Origin: Bacillus litorisediminis
Lineage (GTDB): Bacteria > Bacillota > Bacilli > Bacillales > JC228
Direction: 5' to 3'
DNA length: 44,144 nucleotides
Assembly: GCF_022808645.1 (NCBI RefSeq)
Contig: NZ_JAKZKT010000036.1
Coordinates: 1-44,144, forward strand
The position numbers and the translations under genes are program-made. The notes below the pieces were generated by a model that saw only the letters and a list, made by a program, of their open reading frames with translations, was not told the origin of the DNA and did not search any database. Below, one piece after another: positions 34,861-43,918 of this stretch (its first letter is position 1; every line of letters starts with the position of its first letter).

Positions 34861-34995
34861 ATGTGGTGTGGTTATGGAAACTATGGATACAACGGCAACG
34901 TAGCAGGAGCTTATGGCGGCAATAACACATTTGTGTTAATCGTTGTATTGTTTATCCTTCTCATTATTGTTGGTTGCGTCTGCTTTAATGGCTAA
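34861..34995 (+). CDS. YjcZ-family small sporulation protein
   Basis: The 44-residue peptide starts MWCGYGNYGYNGNVAGAYGG, a Gly/Tyr/Asn-rich head, and ends with the hallmark hydrophobic tail FVLIVVLFILLIIVGCV plus CFNG. This is the pattern of the YjcZ/YczN family of very small proteins made during sporulation in Bacillaceae. GGGGAGGTGA lies about seven bases upstream of the ATG. A strong terminator follows four bases after the stop, so it is a single-gene transcript. The function is unknown. Confidence 0.93.
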   Translation: MWCGYGNYGYNGNVAGAYGGNNTFVLIVVLFILLIIVGCVCFNG

Positions 34996-34998
34996 TTC

Positions 34999-35046
34999 GA
35001 CAAACATCGGGTGGTGACAGGCACTGCCCGAGTTTTGTCTTTTTTT
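34999..35046 (+). terminator. strong terminator after the YjcZ-type gene
   Basis: GACAAA (34999-35004) pairs with TTTGTC (35034-35039), with inner CGGG/CCCG pairing, followed by seven T's. Confidence 0.9.
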
Positions 35047-35103
35047 ATGGAGTCTCGGTTATAATGGGGGAGAGGCTGAAAATAGAATGTTCGTGACTTT
35101 ATA

Positions 35104-35148
35104 TGGTACAATGGGTTGCGTGATTTTTAATCAAACGTTTGTTTAAAC
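35104..35148 (+). promoter_or_regulatory. rlmCD promoter region with CAAACGTTTG palindrome
   Basis: TGGTACAAT (TACAAT at 35107-35112) is an extended -10 with a weak -35. Another TATAAT lies at 35060-35065. Just downstream, AATCAAACGTTTGTTTAAAC (35129-35148) contains the palindrome CAAACGTTTG and is the third copy of the element seen at 27660 and 28188, in reverse orientation. Its place between promoter and gene would suit repression. Confidence 0.5.
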
Positions 35149-35210
35149 TAAACATATTAAATAGCTGATACGGGGTTTTTCGCCTGATTTTACATAAAAG
35201 GAAGATTACG

Positions 35211-36605
35211 ATGAGTAAACAGCAAGTGCCGGTTCAGAAAAATGAATATCTTGATGTTGTTTTTGAGGATTTAACCCATGAAGGCGCCGGAGTTGCTAAG
35301 GTGGAAGGTTTTCCGATATTTGTTGCCCAAGCCCTTCCCGGAGAAAAAGCAAAGGTAAAGGTTACAAAGGTACAAAAGGGCTACGGCTTTGGGCGTCTGA
35401 TTGAGATCTATGAAGCCAGTCCAGATCGTGTAGCACCCCCATGTCCAGTGTACCATCTCTGCGGGGGCTGCTCGCTTCAGCATGTAAGCTATGAAGGTCA
35501 ATTAAAAGCAAAAGAAAAGCATGTTCGTGATGTCTTGGCAAGAATAGGAAAGCTGCCAGATGTCCCAGTCCATCCGGTTTTAGGGATGAAGGATCCATGG
35601 AAGTACCGCAATAAAGCGCAAGTTCCTGTAGGTGAGAGAGAAGGCGGATTAATTGCGGGGTTCTACCAAAAAAGGAGCCATGACATTATCAATATGGATC
35701 GCTGCATTATCCAAAAAGAAAAGAATGACGAGGTCATTCAAGCTGTTAGACGAATATGCAGTGAACACGGGATTCAAGCGTATAACGAACAAAAGCATAC
35801 AGGAACGCTCCGTCACATTATGGCAAGGGTAGGGCATGCTACAGGGGAAGTAATGGTGGTATTAGTCACCCGAACGAAGGATCTTCCGAATCGAAAGCAG
35901 ATTGTGAGAGAGATTACGAATAATATTGATGGTGTGAAATCAGTTGTACAAAATATCAACGAAAAACGGACCAATGTTATATTAGGAGATGAAACACGTG
36001 TACTTTGGGGAAGGGAAGTTATTTACGATACGATTGGAAATATTAAATTTGCTATCTCGGCAAAATCCTTCTACCAAGTAAACCCGGAACAAACCGAAGT
36101 TTTATATCGAAAAGCGCTCGAATATGCCGGACTGACAGGTGAAGAGACTGTTATCGATGCTTATTGTGGAATCGGAACTATTTCTCTTTTTCTTGCTGAA
36201 AATGCTAAAAAAGTGTATGGTGTTGAAATCGTGCCAGAAGCGATTGAAGACGCAAAAAAGAATGCGGAGCTGAACGGCCTCCAAGAAAAGACCGAATTCG
36301 CGGTCGGAAAAGCTGAAGAAGTGATTCCGAAATGGTATAAGGAAGGTGTTCGGGCAGATGTACTCTGCGTTGACCCACCGCGCAAGGGCTGCGATGCAGC
36401 TTTATTAGAAACCATCATAAAAATGAAACCAAAGAAGGTTGTGTATGTATCGTGTGATCCTTCCACTTTAGCAAGAGATTTGCGTATTTTAGAAGATGGA
36501 GGGTATAAAACACTTGAGATCCAGCCGGTCGATATGTTTCCGCAGACGGGGCACGTTGAGTGCGTCGCGCAGATAGTTTTAAAAGAAGCAGCTGGCCCTA
36601 AATAA
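35211..36605 (+). CDS. rlmCD: 23S rRNA (uracil-C5)-methyltransferase RlmCD
   Basis: The 464-residue protein is a RumA-type methyltransferase. It has an N-terminal TRAM domain (about 10-68), a 4Fe-4S cluster motif ([14 protein letters not shown] plus a later CIIQ Cys), the SAM-binding motif [25 protein letters not shown], and the catalytic Cys region [15 protein letters not shown], with the general-base Glu in the tail ([10 protein letters not shown]). In B. subtilis the orthologue (YefA/RlmCD) methylates U747 and U1939 of 23S rRNA. AAAGGAAG precedes the ATG. It lies in the expected yer-region order after dgkB, with insertions. Confidence 0.95.
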   Translation: MSKQQVPVQKNEYLDVVFEDLTHEGAGVAKVEGFPIFVAQALPGEKAKVKVTKVQKGYGFGRLIEIYEASPDRVAPPCPVYHLCGGCSLQHVSYEGQLKAKEKHVRDVLARIGKLPDVPVHPVLGMKDPWKYRNKAQVPVGEREGGLIAGFYQKRSHDIINMDRCIIQKEKNDEVIQAVRRICSEHGIQAYNEQKHTGTLRHIMARVGHATGEVMVVLVTRTKDLPNRKQIVREITNNIDGVKSVVQNINEKRTNVILGDETRVLWGREVIYDTIGNIKFAISAKSFYQVNPEQTEVLYRKALEYAGLTGEETVIDAYCGIGTISLFLAENAKKVYGVEIVPEAIEDAKKNAELNGLQEKTEFAVGKAEEVIPKWYKEGVRADVLCVDPPRKGCDAALLETIIKMKPKKVVYVSCDPSTLARDLRILEDGGYKTLEIQPVDMFPQTGHVECVAQIVLKEAAGPK

Positions 36606-36649
36606 GGGAGTCCTGCTGCTCTTTTATTTCAGTACTATTGGCCTCCACA

Positions 36650-36697
36650 TTACTGTGCATAACATACTTAATTATAATTAAATTAATTAAGTATGTT
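36650..36697 (+). promoter_or_regulatory. ROK gene promoter inside a 14-bp inverted-repeat operator
   Basis: AACATACTTAATTA (36661-36674) and TAATTAAGTATGTT (36684-36697) form a perfect 14-bp inverted repeat with a nine-base spacer. The -10 TATAAT (36673-36678) lies inside it; the -35 (TTACTG, 36650-36655) is 17 bases upstream. A repressor bound here would block its own promoter. The inner half-sites ACTTAATTA/TAATTAAGT recur at the galK promoter. Confidence 0.8.
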
Positions 36698-36735
36698 AAA
36701 ATAACACATATTACCTAATTAAATGGAGGCTTTAC

Positions 36736-37908
36736 ATGCAGCGTGGTACATTTCAATTAATGAAATCGGTTAATAAATCCATCGTCCTCAATAAAATACG
36801 CACATGTGAACCAATCTCAAGAGCACAAATTGCAAAAGAAACTAACTTAACACCTCCAACAGTCAGCAGCATTGTGAAAGAATTAATGGAGCAAGGTTTG
36901 GTTAGAGAAAGTACGCTCGGTGAATCGACTGGGGGACGGAAACCAACGATGTTGCATATTAACTCCGATTCTTTTTTCGTCATTGGTGTTGATGCAGGGC
37001 CACAAAAAATTGAATGTATATTGTCTGATTTAACAGGTAAGGTTTATCAACGTGCTTCTGGCCCCATCAATAGACCATTAACAAATGAACAATTTATTTC
37101 ACTATTAAAGGAAAATATATACGCTTTATACAATACAATGGAAGTTGGGCAAGACAAAATTATTGGCATCGGAATCGCTATGCACGGTGCAGTGGATGTC
37201 GAAACAGGGACTTCTCTTGTAGCGCCAATCTTGAAACTGAGAAATATACCCTTGAAAGAAGTTTTAGAAGAAGAGTTTAACTTAACAGTAAAGATCGAAA
37301 ATGATGCACGGGCAATGGCGTTAGGTGAATCATGGTTCGGAGGACACGGTGACGTTGAAAGCATGGTGGCTGTTAATATCGGACGTGGAGTAGGGGCCGG
37401 GATTGTGTTAAATGGAAAACTATTTCATGGTGCAGAAGGGATTGCTGGGGAATTAGGCCATATGATTATTGATATTAACGGCAAAACTTGCGAATGCGGG
37501 AATAAAGGCTGCTTACAAACCTTGGTAAGTGGTGAAGCGATTGCAGAACGTGCTGCCACAGAGATTAAGGAATGTCAGCGATTAACGGGTGAAGAAATTT
37601 TCAGGTTAGCTCAGGAAGGAAATGAATCTTGTATTCATTTGCTTCAAAGAACTGGAGAAATTATTGGAATTGGATTGACAAACCTCATTCATTTGGTTAA
37701 CCCGAGAAAAATTGTACTAGGCGGGGGAGTTATGGGAAGTGAAAAGTTTATACTGCCTGAAGTTCTTCATACAATCCAGCAAAGAGCATTGACGAATGAA
37801 GCAAAACAGACTGAGATCGTTGTCACACGATTGGGCCAAGATGCAACTTTATTAGGTGCTGTATCACTTCTCTTAATTGAACTTTTTGATCCAATTTCAA
37901 TTGGCTAA
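36736..37908 (+). CDS. ROK-family transcriptional repressor, likely of the gal operon
   Basis: The 390-residue protein has an N-terminal winged helix (ISRAQIAKETNLTPPTVSSI) and a ROK sugar-binding domain with a phosphate-loop-like start (FFVIGVDAGPQKIECILSDL). It also has IENDARAMALGESWFGG, GRGVGAGIVLNGKLFHGAEG, the signature GIAGELGHMIIDINGKTCEC and the zinc motif CECGNKGC. This is the XylR/NagC type, where a sugar acts as inducer. ATGGAGG lies upstream of the ATG. It faces galKETM convergently, and its own operator sequence is repeated at the galK promoter, so galactose control is a strong inference. Confidence 0.92.
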   Translation: MQRGTFQLMKSVNKSIVLNKIRTCEPISRAQIAKETNLTPPTVSSIVKELMEQGLVRESTLGESTGGRKPTMLHINSDSFFVIGVDAGPQKIECILSDLTGKVYQRASGPINRPLTNEQFISLLKENIYALYNTMEVGQDKIIGIGIAMHGAVDVETGTSLVAPILKLRNIPLKEVLEEEFNLTVKIENDARAMALGESWFGGHGDVESMVAVNIGRGVGAGIVLNGKLFHGAEGIAGELGHMIIDINGKTCECGNKGCLQTLVSGEAIAERAATEIKECQRLTGEEIFRLAQEGNESCIHLLQRTGEIIGIGLTNLIHLVNPRKIVLGGGVMGSEKFILPEVLHTIQQRALTNEAKQTEIVVTRLGQDATLLGAVSLLLIELFDPISIG

Positions 37909-37932
37909 ACCTTTTAAGGTTTAGCCTAATTT
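37903..37932 (+). terminator. terminator between the convergent ROK gene and galM
   Basis: GGCTAAACCTT (37903-37913) pairs with AAGGTTTAGCC (37916-37926), followed by TAATTTTT on the plus strand. The stem begins within the ROK gene's last codons. On the minus strand no good T run follows. Confidence 0.85.
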
Positions 37933-37951
37933 TTAATCGACAAGTTCTATA

Positions 37952-38989
37952 TCATTCATTAATGATATTCAAGGTAAATACGGTTTGTTTCTTATATTTT
38001 TTCCCGGGCATTAAAAGGATGCTTGGGAATCCAGGGTGGTGTAATGACGCTGGTAAGCCTTGGGTTTCAAAACAAACACCTTGGTATTTTTTAGTTGTTC
38101 CCTCTAATAACACATATCCTTCAGCCATATTATTTGCAGTGTACATAACCATACCTGGTTGGTTTGTTTTTACCTTCATAATTCGTCCGCTGTGCGGTTC
38201 ATCCACTATAACTTGATGTTCAGACGCATGATCAAATATAAAATAATGGTCATAGCCATTTCCAACCAAGCTATTTTGTTCGAAGGATGAATTAAAACCG
38301 GTTCCGATTTTTTGATATTTACGGAAATCAAAAGGAGTTCCAGTTACATCTATTAATTTTCCAGTTGGAATTAGCGTATGATCTAACTCCGCAAACTTAC
38401 TGCTATCCATTTTAACATAATGGTTCGTTATGTTTTCCTTTGCATTTCCACTTAAGTTAAAATAAGAATGATTCGTTAAGGTTAAAGGAGTGGTTTGATC
38501 ACTTGATGCTGCATAATCAAGAATCAGCTGATTATGATTATTTAATGTGTACGTTACCGAAACATCTACATTTCCAGGATATCCCCTGTCACCATCAGCA
38601 CTTGTATGAGTGAGAGTAAGTCCAACAGCATCTTCATTCTCAAACGGATACACGTTCCAGATTACTTGGTGAAAGCCTTTAGGTCCACCATGCAGATGAT
38701 TGGCATTATTGTTCGCTTCTAAATGGTAGGCTTTATCCTCAATGGAAAATGAAGCACCCTGAATTCTACCTGCAACTCTTCCGATAATGGCCCCGAAATA
38801 AAACGGATTCGATTCATACTCTTGATAATCTTTAAAACCTAGTACGACGTTCTCAAGATTACCGTTCTTATCAGGTACCATTAATTTTGTAATAATCCCG
38901 CCATAATCAAGAACACTAACTGATATTCCATTCTTGTTTGATAGCCTGTACTCCTTCCATTTACCGTTTATTTCGCTTGTTGATAGCAT
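37952..38989 (-). CDS. galM: aldose 1-epimerase (galactose mutarotase)
   Basis: The 345-residue protein interconverts alpha and beta anomers of galactose so GalK can use it. The family residues are present: the substrate-binding Arg in GRVAGRIQGA, the His in NNANHLHGGPKGF, the catalytic His in LTLTNHSYFNLSG and the catalytic base Glu in GVCFETQGLPASLHHP. GGAGGTACC sits before the ATG inside the end of galT, and the two genes overlap by 22 bases, so they are coupled. It is last in galK-galE-galT-galM. Confidence 0.94.
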   Translation of the reverse strand: MLSTSEINGKWKEYRLSNKNGISVSVLDYGGIITKLMVPDKNGNLENVVLGFKDYQEYESNPFYFGAIIGRVAGRIQGASFSIEDKAYHLEANNNANHLHGGPKGFHQVIWNVYPFENEDAVGLTLTHTSADGDRGYPGNVDVSVTYTLNNHNQLILDYAASSDQTTPLTLTNHSYFNLSGNAKENITNHYVKMDSSKFAELDHTLIPTGKLIDVTGTPFDFRKYQKIGTGFNSSFEQNSLVGNGYDHYFIFDHASEHQVIVDEPHSGRIMKVKTNQPGMVMYTANNMAEGYVLLEGTTKKYQGVCFETQGLPASLHHPGFPSILLMPGKKYKKQTVFTLNIINE

Positions 38990-40476
38990 GAAGGTACCTC
39001 CGTATTGTTCAAGTAGATAATGAATCGTTCAAAAGCATCTCGTGACTTGAATACACTTGCATCTTCAAGACACCTTACGAATTTTTGCGCAAGTTCTTGC
39101 CGAAGAATGTTTTCTGCTTCCTCTCGGTCTGCTAGTACCCCATACTTTTCCTTTAACTGTTCAACCCACTCTTGATGATAGAATTCAATATGACTTGAAT
39201 TACCTAGGAGGGCTTCTCGAATTTCATTTAGCTCGTCCTTTAATCTTGGCGGTAAAACCGCTAATCCCATTACTTCAATGAGTCCGATATTCTCCTTTTT
39301 AATATGATGTACATCTGCATGTGGGTGGAATATTCCAAGTGGATGCTCATCCGTTGTACGATTGTTGCGCAGAACAAGATCTAACTCAAAAACGCCATTA
39401 CGATTCCTAGCAATAGGAGTAATCGTGTTATGAGGTGTTTTCCCTGAATAGGCTACAACATTAACCGATTCATCCGAATACATCTTCCAGCTCTGTAAAA
39501 TATGATCGGCTGCATTTACAAGAGTATCTATATTAGATGATTTCAAACGTATTACAGACATTGGCCATTTAATAACAGTTGCCTTCATGTCAGGATAGCG
39601 TTTTATTTGAAACGAGAAAGCATCTTCGGCACGAGTCATCGCAAATTCATAGTTTCCGCCTTGATAATGGTCATGACTTAAAATAGAGCCACCAACAATA
39701 GGTAAATCTGCATTGGAGCCAATAAAGTAATGAGGGAACTTTGCTATAAAGTTTAGTAATCTTTCAAAAGCTGTTCGGTCGATTTTCATGACTCGATGTT
39801 CTTCGGAAAATAATATGCAGTGCTCGTTATAGTAAAGATATGGCGAGTATTGTAAATACCAGTTTTCCTCTGCAAGCGGGATGTTTATAATTCTATGATT
39901 TGCACGGGCAGGGTATCCGGTTCTCCCTGTATATCCTTCGTTTTCCACACAAAGCAGACATTTCGGATAGTTTCCAATTTGTTTCATTGCACGTTCTCTT
40001 TTAATTTGCTCAGGATCTTTTTCTGGCTTGGATAAATTAATCGTTATATCCATTTGACCGTACGCCGTATCTGCCTTATAAGAGATATTTTTCGCGATCC
40101 GGTTCAACTGGATATAGTTACTGTTTTTACTTAAATTAAAAAAATAATTAGTAGCGGATTCAGGTGATTCTTTATACTTCTGATGAAAGGTTGAATTGAC
40201 GACAGATGGCCTTGGAACAAAGCAATTCATGATGTTTGCAGAAAGTATTTCCTTTTCGTCAAAAACATTTTGAATAATGTTGGTTTTAATCGCAAAATTG
40301 ATTATTTTATCTAACAAGTTAGGGATTGAATCATCAAGAACTTCAACTTCATCGGGAAAAGTTTCCAATCCAATCAAGCCTAATACTTGGTTTTGGACAT
40401 AATTTTGATCTCTTGTTTCGATTAACTCAACTTCAAGTGCTTTTTTTATAAGACTAGCAATATAGGAATAAATCAT
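38968..40476 (-). CDS. galT: UDP-glucose--hexose-1-phosphate uridylyltransferase, Firmicutes type
   Basis: The 502-residue protein is the long GalT form typical of Firmicutes. It swaps UMP between UDP-glucose and galactose-1-phosphate. Segments seen are [20 protein letters not shown], the active-site region [20 protein letters not shown] (His-x-His), [10 protein letters not shown] and [20 protein letters not shown]. The ATG overlaps the galE stop codon by four bases (ATGA). The length agrees with B. subtilis GalT (about 500 aa). Confidence 0.95.
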   Translation of the reverse strand: MIYSYIASLIKKALEVELIETRDQNYVQNQVLGLIGLETFPDEVEVLDDSIPNLLDKIINFAIKTNIIQNVFDEKEILSANIMNCFVPRPSVVNSTFHQKYKESPESATNYFFNLSKNSNYIQLNRIAKNISYKADTAYGQMDITINLSKPEKDPEQIKRERAMKQIGNYPKCLLCVENEGYTGRTGYPARANHRIINIPLAEENWYLQYSPYLYYNEHCILFSEEHRVMKIDRTAFERLLNFIAKFPHYFIGSNADLPIVGGSILSHDHYQGGNYEFAMTRAEDAFSFQIKRYPDMKATVIKWPMSVIRLKSSNIDTLVNAADHILQSWKMYSDESVNVVAYSGKTPHNTITPIARNRNGVFELDLVLRNNRTTDEHPLGIFHPHADVHHIKKENIGLIEVMGLAVLPPRLKDELNEIREALLGNSSHIEFYHQEWVEQLKEKYGVLADREEAENILRQELAQKFVRCLEDASVFKSRDAFERFIIYLNNTEVPSCYQQAK

Positions 40477-41474
40477 TTCGACACATCCTTTTTATACCCT
40501 TCTGGATGGGCAGAATGCCATCTCCATGCATCTTCAATTATTTTTTCAATGGAAGTACGAGTTGGATTCCACCCTAGTTTTTGTTTTGCTTTTTCAGAGC
40601 TAGCAATAAGAATACTAGGGTCTCCGGTTCTGCGTGCGCCTATTTGAGCTGGAATATCTTTACCTGTTACTCTTCGTGCTGCTTCAATTATTTCTTTTAC
40701 TGAAAATCCTTGACTGCTGCCGAGGTTAAAAATATCACTTTTTCCACCATTTCTTAAGTAATGCAACGCTAATAGATGAGCATTTATAAGATCTTCAACA
40801 TGAATATAATCACGGATACAAGTTCCATCAGGAGTATCATAATCTTCCCCAAAGATGGTCATATGCGATCTTTGACCTAAAGCAGTCTGCAAAATGATTG
40901 GGATCAGATGAGTCTCAGGACGATGATCTTCGCCGATTTCAGCCGTTTCCCTTGCACCAGCTACATTAAAGTAACGTAAGGAAACGTATTGAATGCCATG
41001 TGCCTGCTCTGTCCACTTCATTAATTTTTCCATGGTAAGTTTCGTTTCACCGTACGTATTTGTTGGGTTTGTTGGAACGGTTTCGGTTATTGGCACTGTT
41101 TCTGGTTCACCATAAGTAGCAGCGGTGGAAGAGAAGACGATTTTTTTTATGTTATGTTCAACCATAACCTTGAGCAATACTTGCGTCCCGAACACATTAT
41201 TATCAAAATATTTAATTGGATCCTCCATCGATTCACCAACAAGTGAGTGAGCGGCAAAATGAATGACCGCATCAATGGATTCTTTCTCAAATACAGAGCG
41301 AAGAAACTCAATATCTCTCATATCTCCTTTATAAAAGACAGCCTTTGGATGTACGGCTTCTCTGTGTCCGGTTTCAAGATTATCAATAATAACAACATGT
41401 TCACCTGCGTCTAATAACTGATAAACGGCGTGTGATCCTATATAACCTGCTCCGCCTAATACTAATACACTCAT
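40473..41474 (-). CDS. galE: UDP-glucose 4-epimerase
   Basis: The 333-residue protein has the extended SDR fold: NAD-binding [19 protein letters not shown], the catalytic segment [13 protein letters not shown] (Ser-Thr), [12 protein letters not shown] (Tyr-x3-Lys) and [11 protein letters not shown] 41474 is chosen because GAGGAG lies eight bases upstream; the GTG at 41483 sits almost on the ribosome binding site. It starts two bases after the galK stop, with its ribosome binding site inside galK. It interconverts UDP-glucose and UDP-galactose. Confidence 0.96.
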   Translation of the reverse strand: MSVLVLGGAGYIGSHAVYQLLDAGEHVVIIDNLETGHREAVHPKAVFYKGDMRDIEFLRSVFEKESIDAVIHFAAHSLVGESMEDPIKYFDNNVFGTQVLLKVMVEHNIKKIVFSSTAATYGEPETVPITETVPTNPTNTYGETKLTMEKLMKWTEQAHGIQYVSLRYFNVAGARETAEIGEDHRPETHLIPIILQTALGQRSHMTIFGEDYDTPDGTCIRDYIHVEDLINAHLLALHYLRNGGKSDIFNLGSSQGFSVKEIIEAARRVTGKDIPAQIGARRTGDPSILIASSEKAKQKLGWNPTRTSIEKIIEDAWRWHSAHPEGYKKDVSK

Positions 41475-41476
41475 GA

Positions 41477-42658
41477 TTAGCACTCCTCTGTCATTTCTTT
41501 TACACCATCATCAATGGTCGCCGTATAGAAAGTTGCATCATAGCCAACTTTTTCACGATAAATTGCATTTACATTTTCATTAAAGGAATCTACTTTAAAA
41601 GAATCAACAATTGCAATCGCACAGCCTCCAAAACCTGCACCAGTCATACGCGCACCAATGACTCCTTCCTGTTCCCAAGCAGCCTGCACAATTGTATCAA
41701 GCTCAAGTCCTGTTACTTCATAATCGTCTCTCAATGAACGATGTGATTCATTCATTAATTGACCAAAGCTATGAAGGTCTCCTTGTTGAAGCTTTTCAAG
41801 AGCTGCTATCGTTCTGGCATTTTCATAAACCGCATGTTTAGCTCTCCTTTTATTGATATCATCCAAAATGAGATGTTTATTTTCCTCAAATTCTTCAGGA
41901 GATAGCTGACCTAAACTTTTTATTGCTAATTTATCCTGTAATTCACTTAAAGCAGTTTCACATTGATATCGTCTCTCATTGTATTTAGATCCAGTTAACG
42001 TTCGTTGTTTGTTCGTATTAATAATGATAATGACATGATTCTTCAAAATGATTGGTGCATATTTGTATTTTAACGTTTGGCAATCTAATAAAATCGCATG
42101 ATTTTTCTTGCCCATACCAATAGCAAATTGGTCCATAATTCCGCTGTTAACACCTATGTATTGATTTTCAACTTTTTGCCCTAATTGCACCATAGAAATT
42201 CGTTCCATGTTTAATTCAAACAGTCCATCGAATAATGCGCCAGTTACAAGTTCAATTGAAGCAGAAGAGGAGAGGCCAGCTCCATTTGGAATATTTCCAT
42301 AAAACAAAATATCGGCTCCTTGGTTGATCTCAAAGCCTGCTTCTTTCATATATAGAAGCATACCCTTCGGATAGTTTGCCCAGTTGTCAGTTTCCTTGAA
42401 TGTTAAATCCTTTAAGTCTGCTTCTATAATACCTTTTTCTTTAAAGTTCATAGAATAGAAGCGGAGTTTTTCGTCATTACGTTTTACTGCAAGAGCATAT
42501 GTTCCATAAGAGATAGAGGCAGGGAATACATGCCCGCCATTGTAATCGGTATGTTCTCCAATTAAGTTAATTCTTCCTGGAGCAAAAAAGACTCTAGGTG
42601 TACTGGCTGTATCGAAAATAGACTGAAACACTTGAGATAGATTAGTTGTAACCTTCAT
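41477..42658 (-). CDS. galK: galactokinase
   Basis: The 393-residue protein is a GHMP kinase that makes galactose-1-phosphate. The galactokinase signature [20 protein letters not shown] is near the N-terminus. The ATP loop is [20 protein letters not shown], the catalytic Asp lies in [17 protein letters not shown], and motif 3 is [18 protein letters not shown] 42658 was chosen because TTAGGAGGCATT precedes it; an in-frame extension to 42685 lacks a site. It is the first gene of the minus-strand gal operon. Confidence 0.96.
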   Translation of the reverse strand: MKVTTNLSQVFQSIFDTASTPRVFFAPGRINLIGEHTDYNGGHVFPASISYGTYALAVKRNDEKLRFYSMNFKEKGIIEADLKDLTFKETDNWANYPKGMLLYMKEAGFEINQGADILFYGNIPNGAGLSSSASIELVTGALFDGLFELNMERISMVQLGQKVENQYIGVNSGIMDQFAIGMGKKNHAILLDCQTLKYKYAPIILKNHVIIIINTNKQRTLTGSKYNERRYQCETALSELQDKLAIKSLGQLSPEEFEENKHLILDDINKRRAKHAVYENARTIAALEKLQQGDLHSFGQLMNESHRSLRDDYEVTGLELDTIVQAAWEQEGVIGARMTGAGFGGCAIAIVDSFKVDSFNENVNAIYREKVGYDATFYTATIDDGVKEMTEEC

Positions 42659-42685
42659 AATGCCTCCTAAGAGAAGAAAATTCAA

Positions 42686-42746
42686 ACTTAGTTAAATAAT
42701 TTAATTAAGTTACGGAAAGTTTACTTCATTCTTAGCGGAGAAGCAA
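42686..42746 (-). promoter_or_regulatory. galK promoter with ROK-type operator
   Basis: On the minus strand TTGCTT (42746-42741) and TAAACT (42723-42718) are 17 bases apart. Just downstream, covering the start site and early leader, lies ACTTAGTTA (42686-42694) plus TAATTAAGT (42702-42710) with a 7-base spacer. One half-site is identical to that of the ROK gene operator; the other differs by one base. Binding of the ROK protein here would block galKETM. Confidence 0.75.
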
Positions 42747-43162
42747 TAAGAATAGAGAGACTTTCAATTATTTAAAGACGTAAAAATAGATCACATTATT
42801 GTAAGAATCGTTAACCAGATAAGGATTTTTTTATAATATAATAAATTAATATGCAAAAGGGATATTTTCAGTAAGAATTTTCAGCACAATCTTATTATTA
42901 TCGTCTATTCGTATATTTTGAAATTATTGAGCAGCAAAAGAATGCTTTATGACGGAGGGGTTCCATTTGTCTATCGTTCAATTTGATCAAAAATGCTGGA
43001 TAATAACGGAAAGCGTACATTTATAATATCTGCTGCTGTTCATTATTTTCGCTTTTTGATGAAGTGGGAAGCTCTCCTAATGAAGTTTCATTATTTACGC
43101 TTTATAATGGATCTAGATATGCTATAGAAGTAGTTTACATATTGTACAGAGGTGATAGCAGA
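42747..43162 (+). promoter_or_regulatory. intergenic region before kduD with 22-bp direct repeats
   Basis: Two direct repeats, TTCATTATTTTCGCTTTTTG plus AT (43039-43060) and TTCATTATTTACGCTTTATA plus AT (43087-43108), differ at 3 of 22 bases and lie 48 bases apart. The second contains TATAAT (43103-43108), a likely -10 without a clear -35. They may be binding sites for a regulator of kduD. The rest is AT-rich, with a 25-codon frame near 42950 that I do not consider a gene. Confidence 0.55.
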
Positions 43163-43918
43163 ATGGAATCTCTCTTTTCTTTAAGAGGTAAAGTTGCTTT
43201 ATTAACAGGAGCAAGCCGTGGATTAGGTCAGGGAATGGCCATAGGATTAGCTGAAATGGGCGCAGTCGTAATAGGGGCAGGAATGAGTGATATGTCAGAC
43301 ACACGCAAGAAAATAGAATCATTTGGCGGAACTTTTTATGAAGTGAAAATTGATTTGTCCAACGATCATGCCGCTGAACAGTTAGTGTCTGAGGCATTAT
43401 CATTAACAAACAAAATTGATATCTTAGTCAATAACGCAGGAATCATTCGTCGAGCAGATGCTGAGAACTTCTCTGATGATGATTGGTTTGAAGTGATTAA
43501 AGTTAACCAGCATTCTGTTTTTCAATTGTGTCGTGAAGTAGGGAAGCATATGCTTGAAAACGGTTCTGGGAAAATTATAAATATTGCATCTATGTTATCG
43601 TTCCAGGGAGGGTTGAGAGTACCTGCATATACGGCGAGTAAGCACGCAGTAGCAGGACTGACGAAATCCTTGGCAAATGAGTGGGGTAGTAGGGGAGTGA
43701 ATGTAAACGCTATCGCTCCTGGATATATGATTACAGATAATACGTCACAGCTGCGTGCAAATCAAGAACGGAATCAGTATATTACCTCAAGAATTCCACA
43801 AGGCAGATGGGGAACACCTGAAGACTTAAAAGGTGCTGTTGTATTTTTAGCGTCAGAAGCGTCTAACTATGTAAATGGACATATTTTATGCGTTGATGGT
43901 GGCTGGATGAGTTCATAA
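43163..43918 (+). CDS. kduD: 2-dehydro-3-deoxy-D-gluconate 5-dehydrogenase (KduD-like SDR)
   Basis: The 251-residue protein is a classical short-chain dehydrogenase: the cofactor loop TGASRGLGQGMA, LVNNAGIIRRADAENFSDDD, catalytic Ser in NIASMLSFQGG, YTASKHAVAGLTKSLANEW (Tyr-x3-Lys), NAIAPGYMITDNTS and the C-terminal VDGGW. The AGIIRRADAxxFS segment and length (about 253 aa) are typical of KduD, which acts in pectin/uronate breakdown. AGAGGTGAT precedes ATG 43163; the open frame upstream to 43064 is not used. Other uronate genes are not in the window; they may follow to the right. Confidence 0.87.
   Translation: MESLFSLRGKVALLTGASRGLGQGMAIGLAEMGAVVIGAGMSDMSDTRKKIESFGGTFYEVKIDLSNDHAAEQLVSEALSLTNKIDILVNNAGIIRRADAENFSDDDWFEVIKVNQHSVFQLCREVGKHMLENGSGKIINIASMLSFQGGLRVPAYTASKHAVAGLTKSLANEWGSRGVNVNAIAPGYMITDNTSQLRANQERNQYITSRIPQGRWGTPEDLKGAVVFLASEASNYVNGHILCVDGGWMSS

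Noticed and set aside
43000-43025. Catabolite-response (cre) site near GGAAAGCGTACA
   Set aside because: Alignment to the TGWAANCGNTNWCA consensus leaves too many mismatches in every register.
42955-43030. 25-codon frame MTEGFHLSIVQFD upstream of kduD
   Set aside because: Very short, unrecognised and not linked by spacing to the kduD start.
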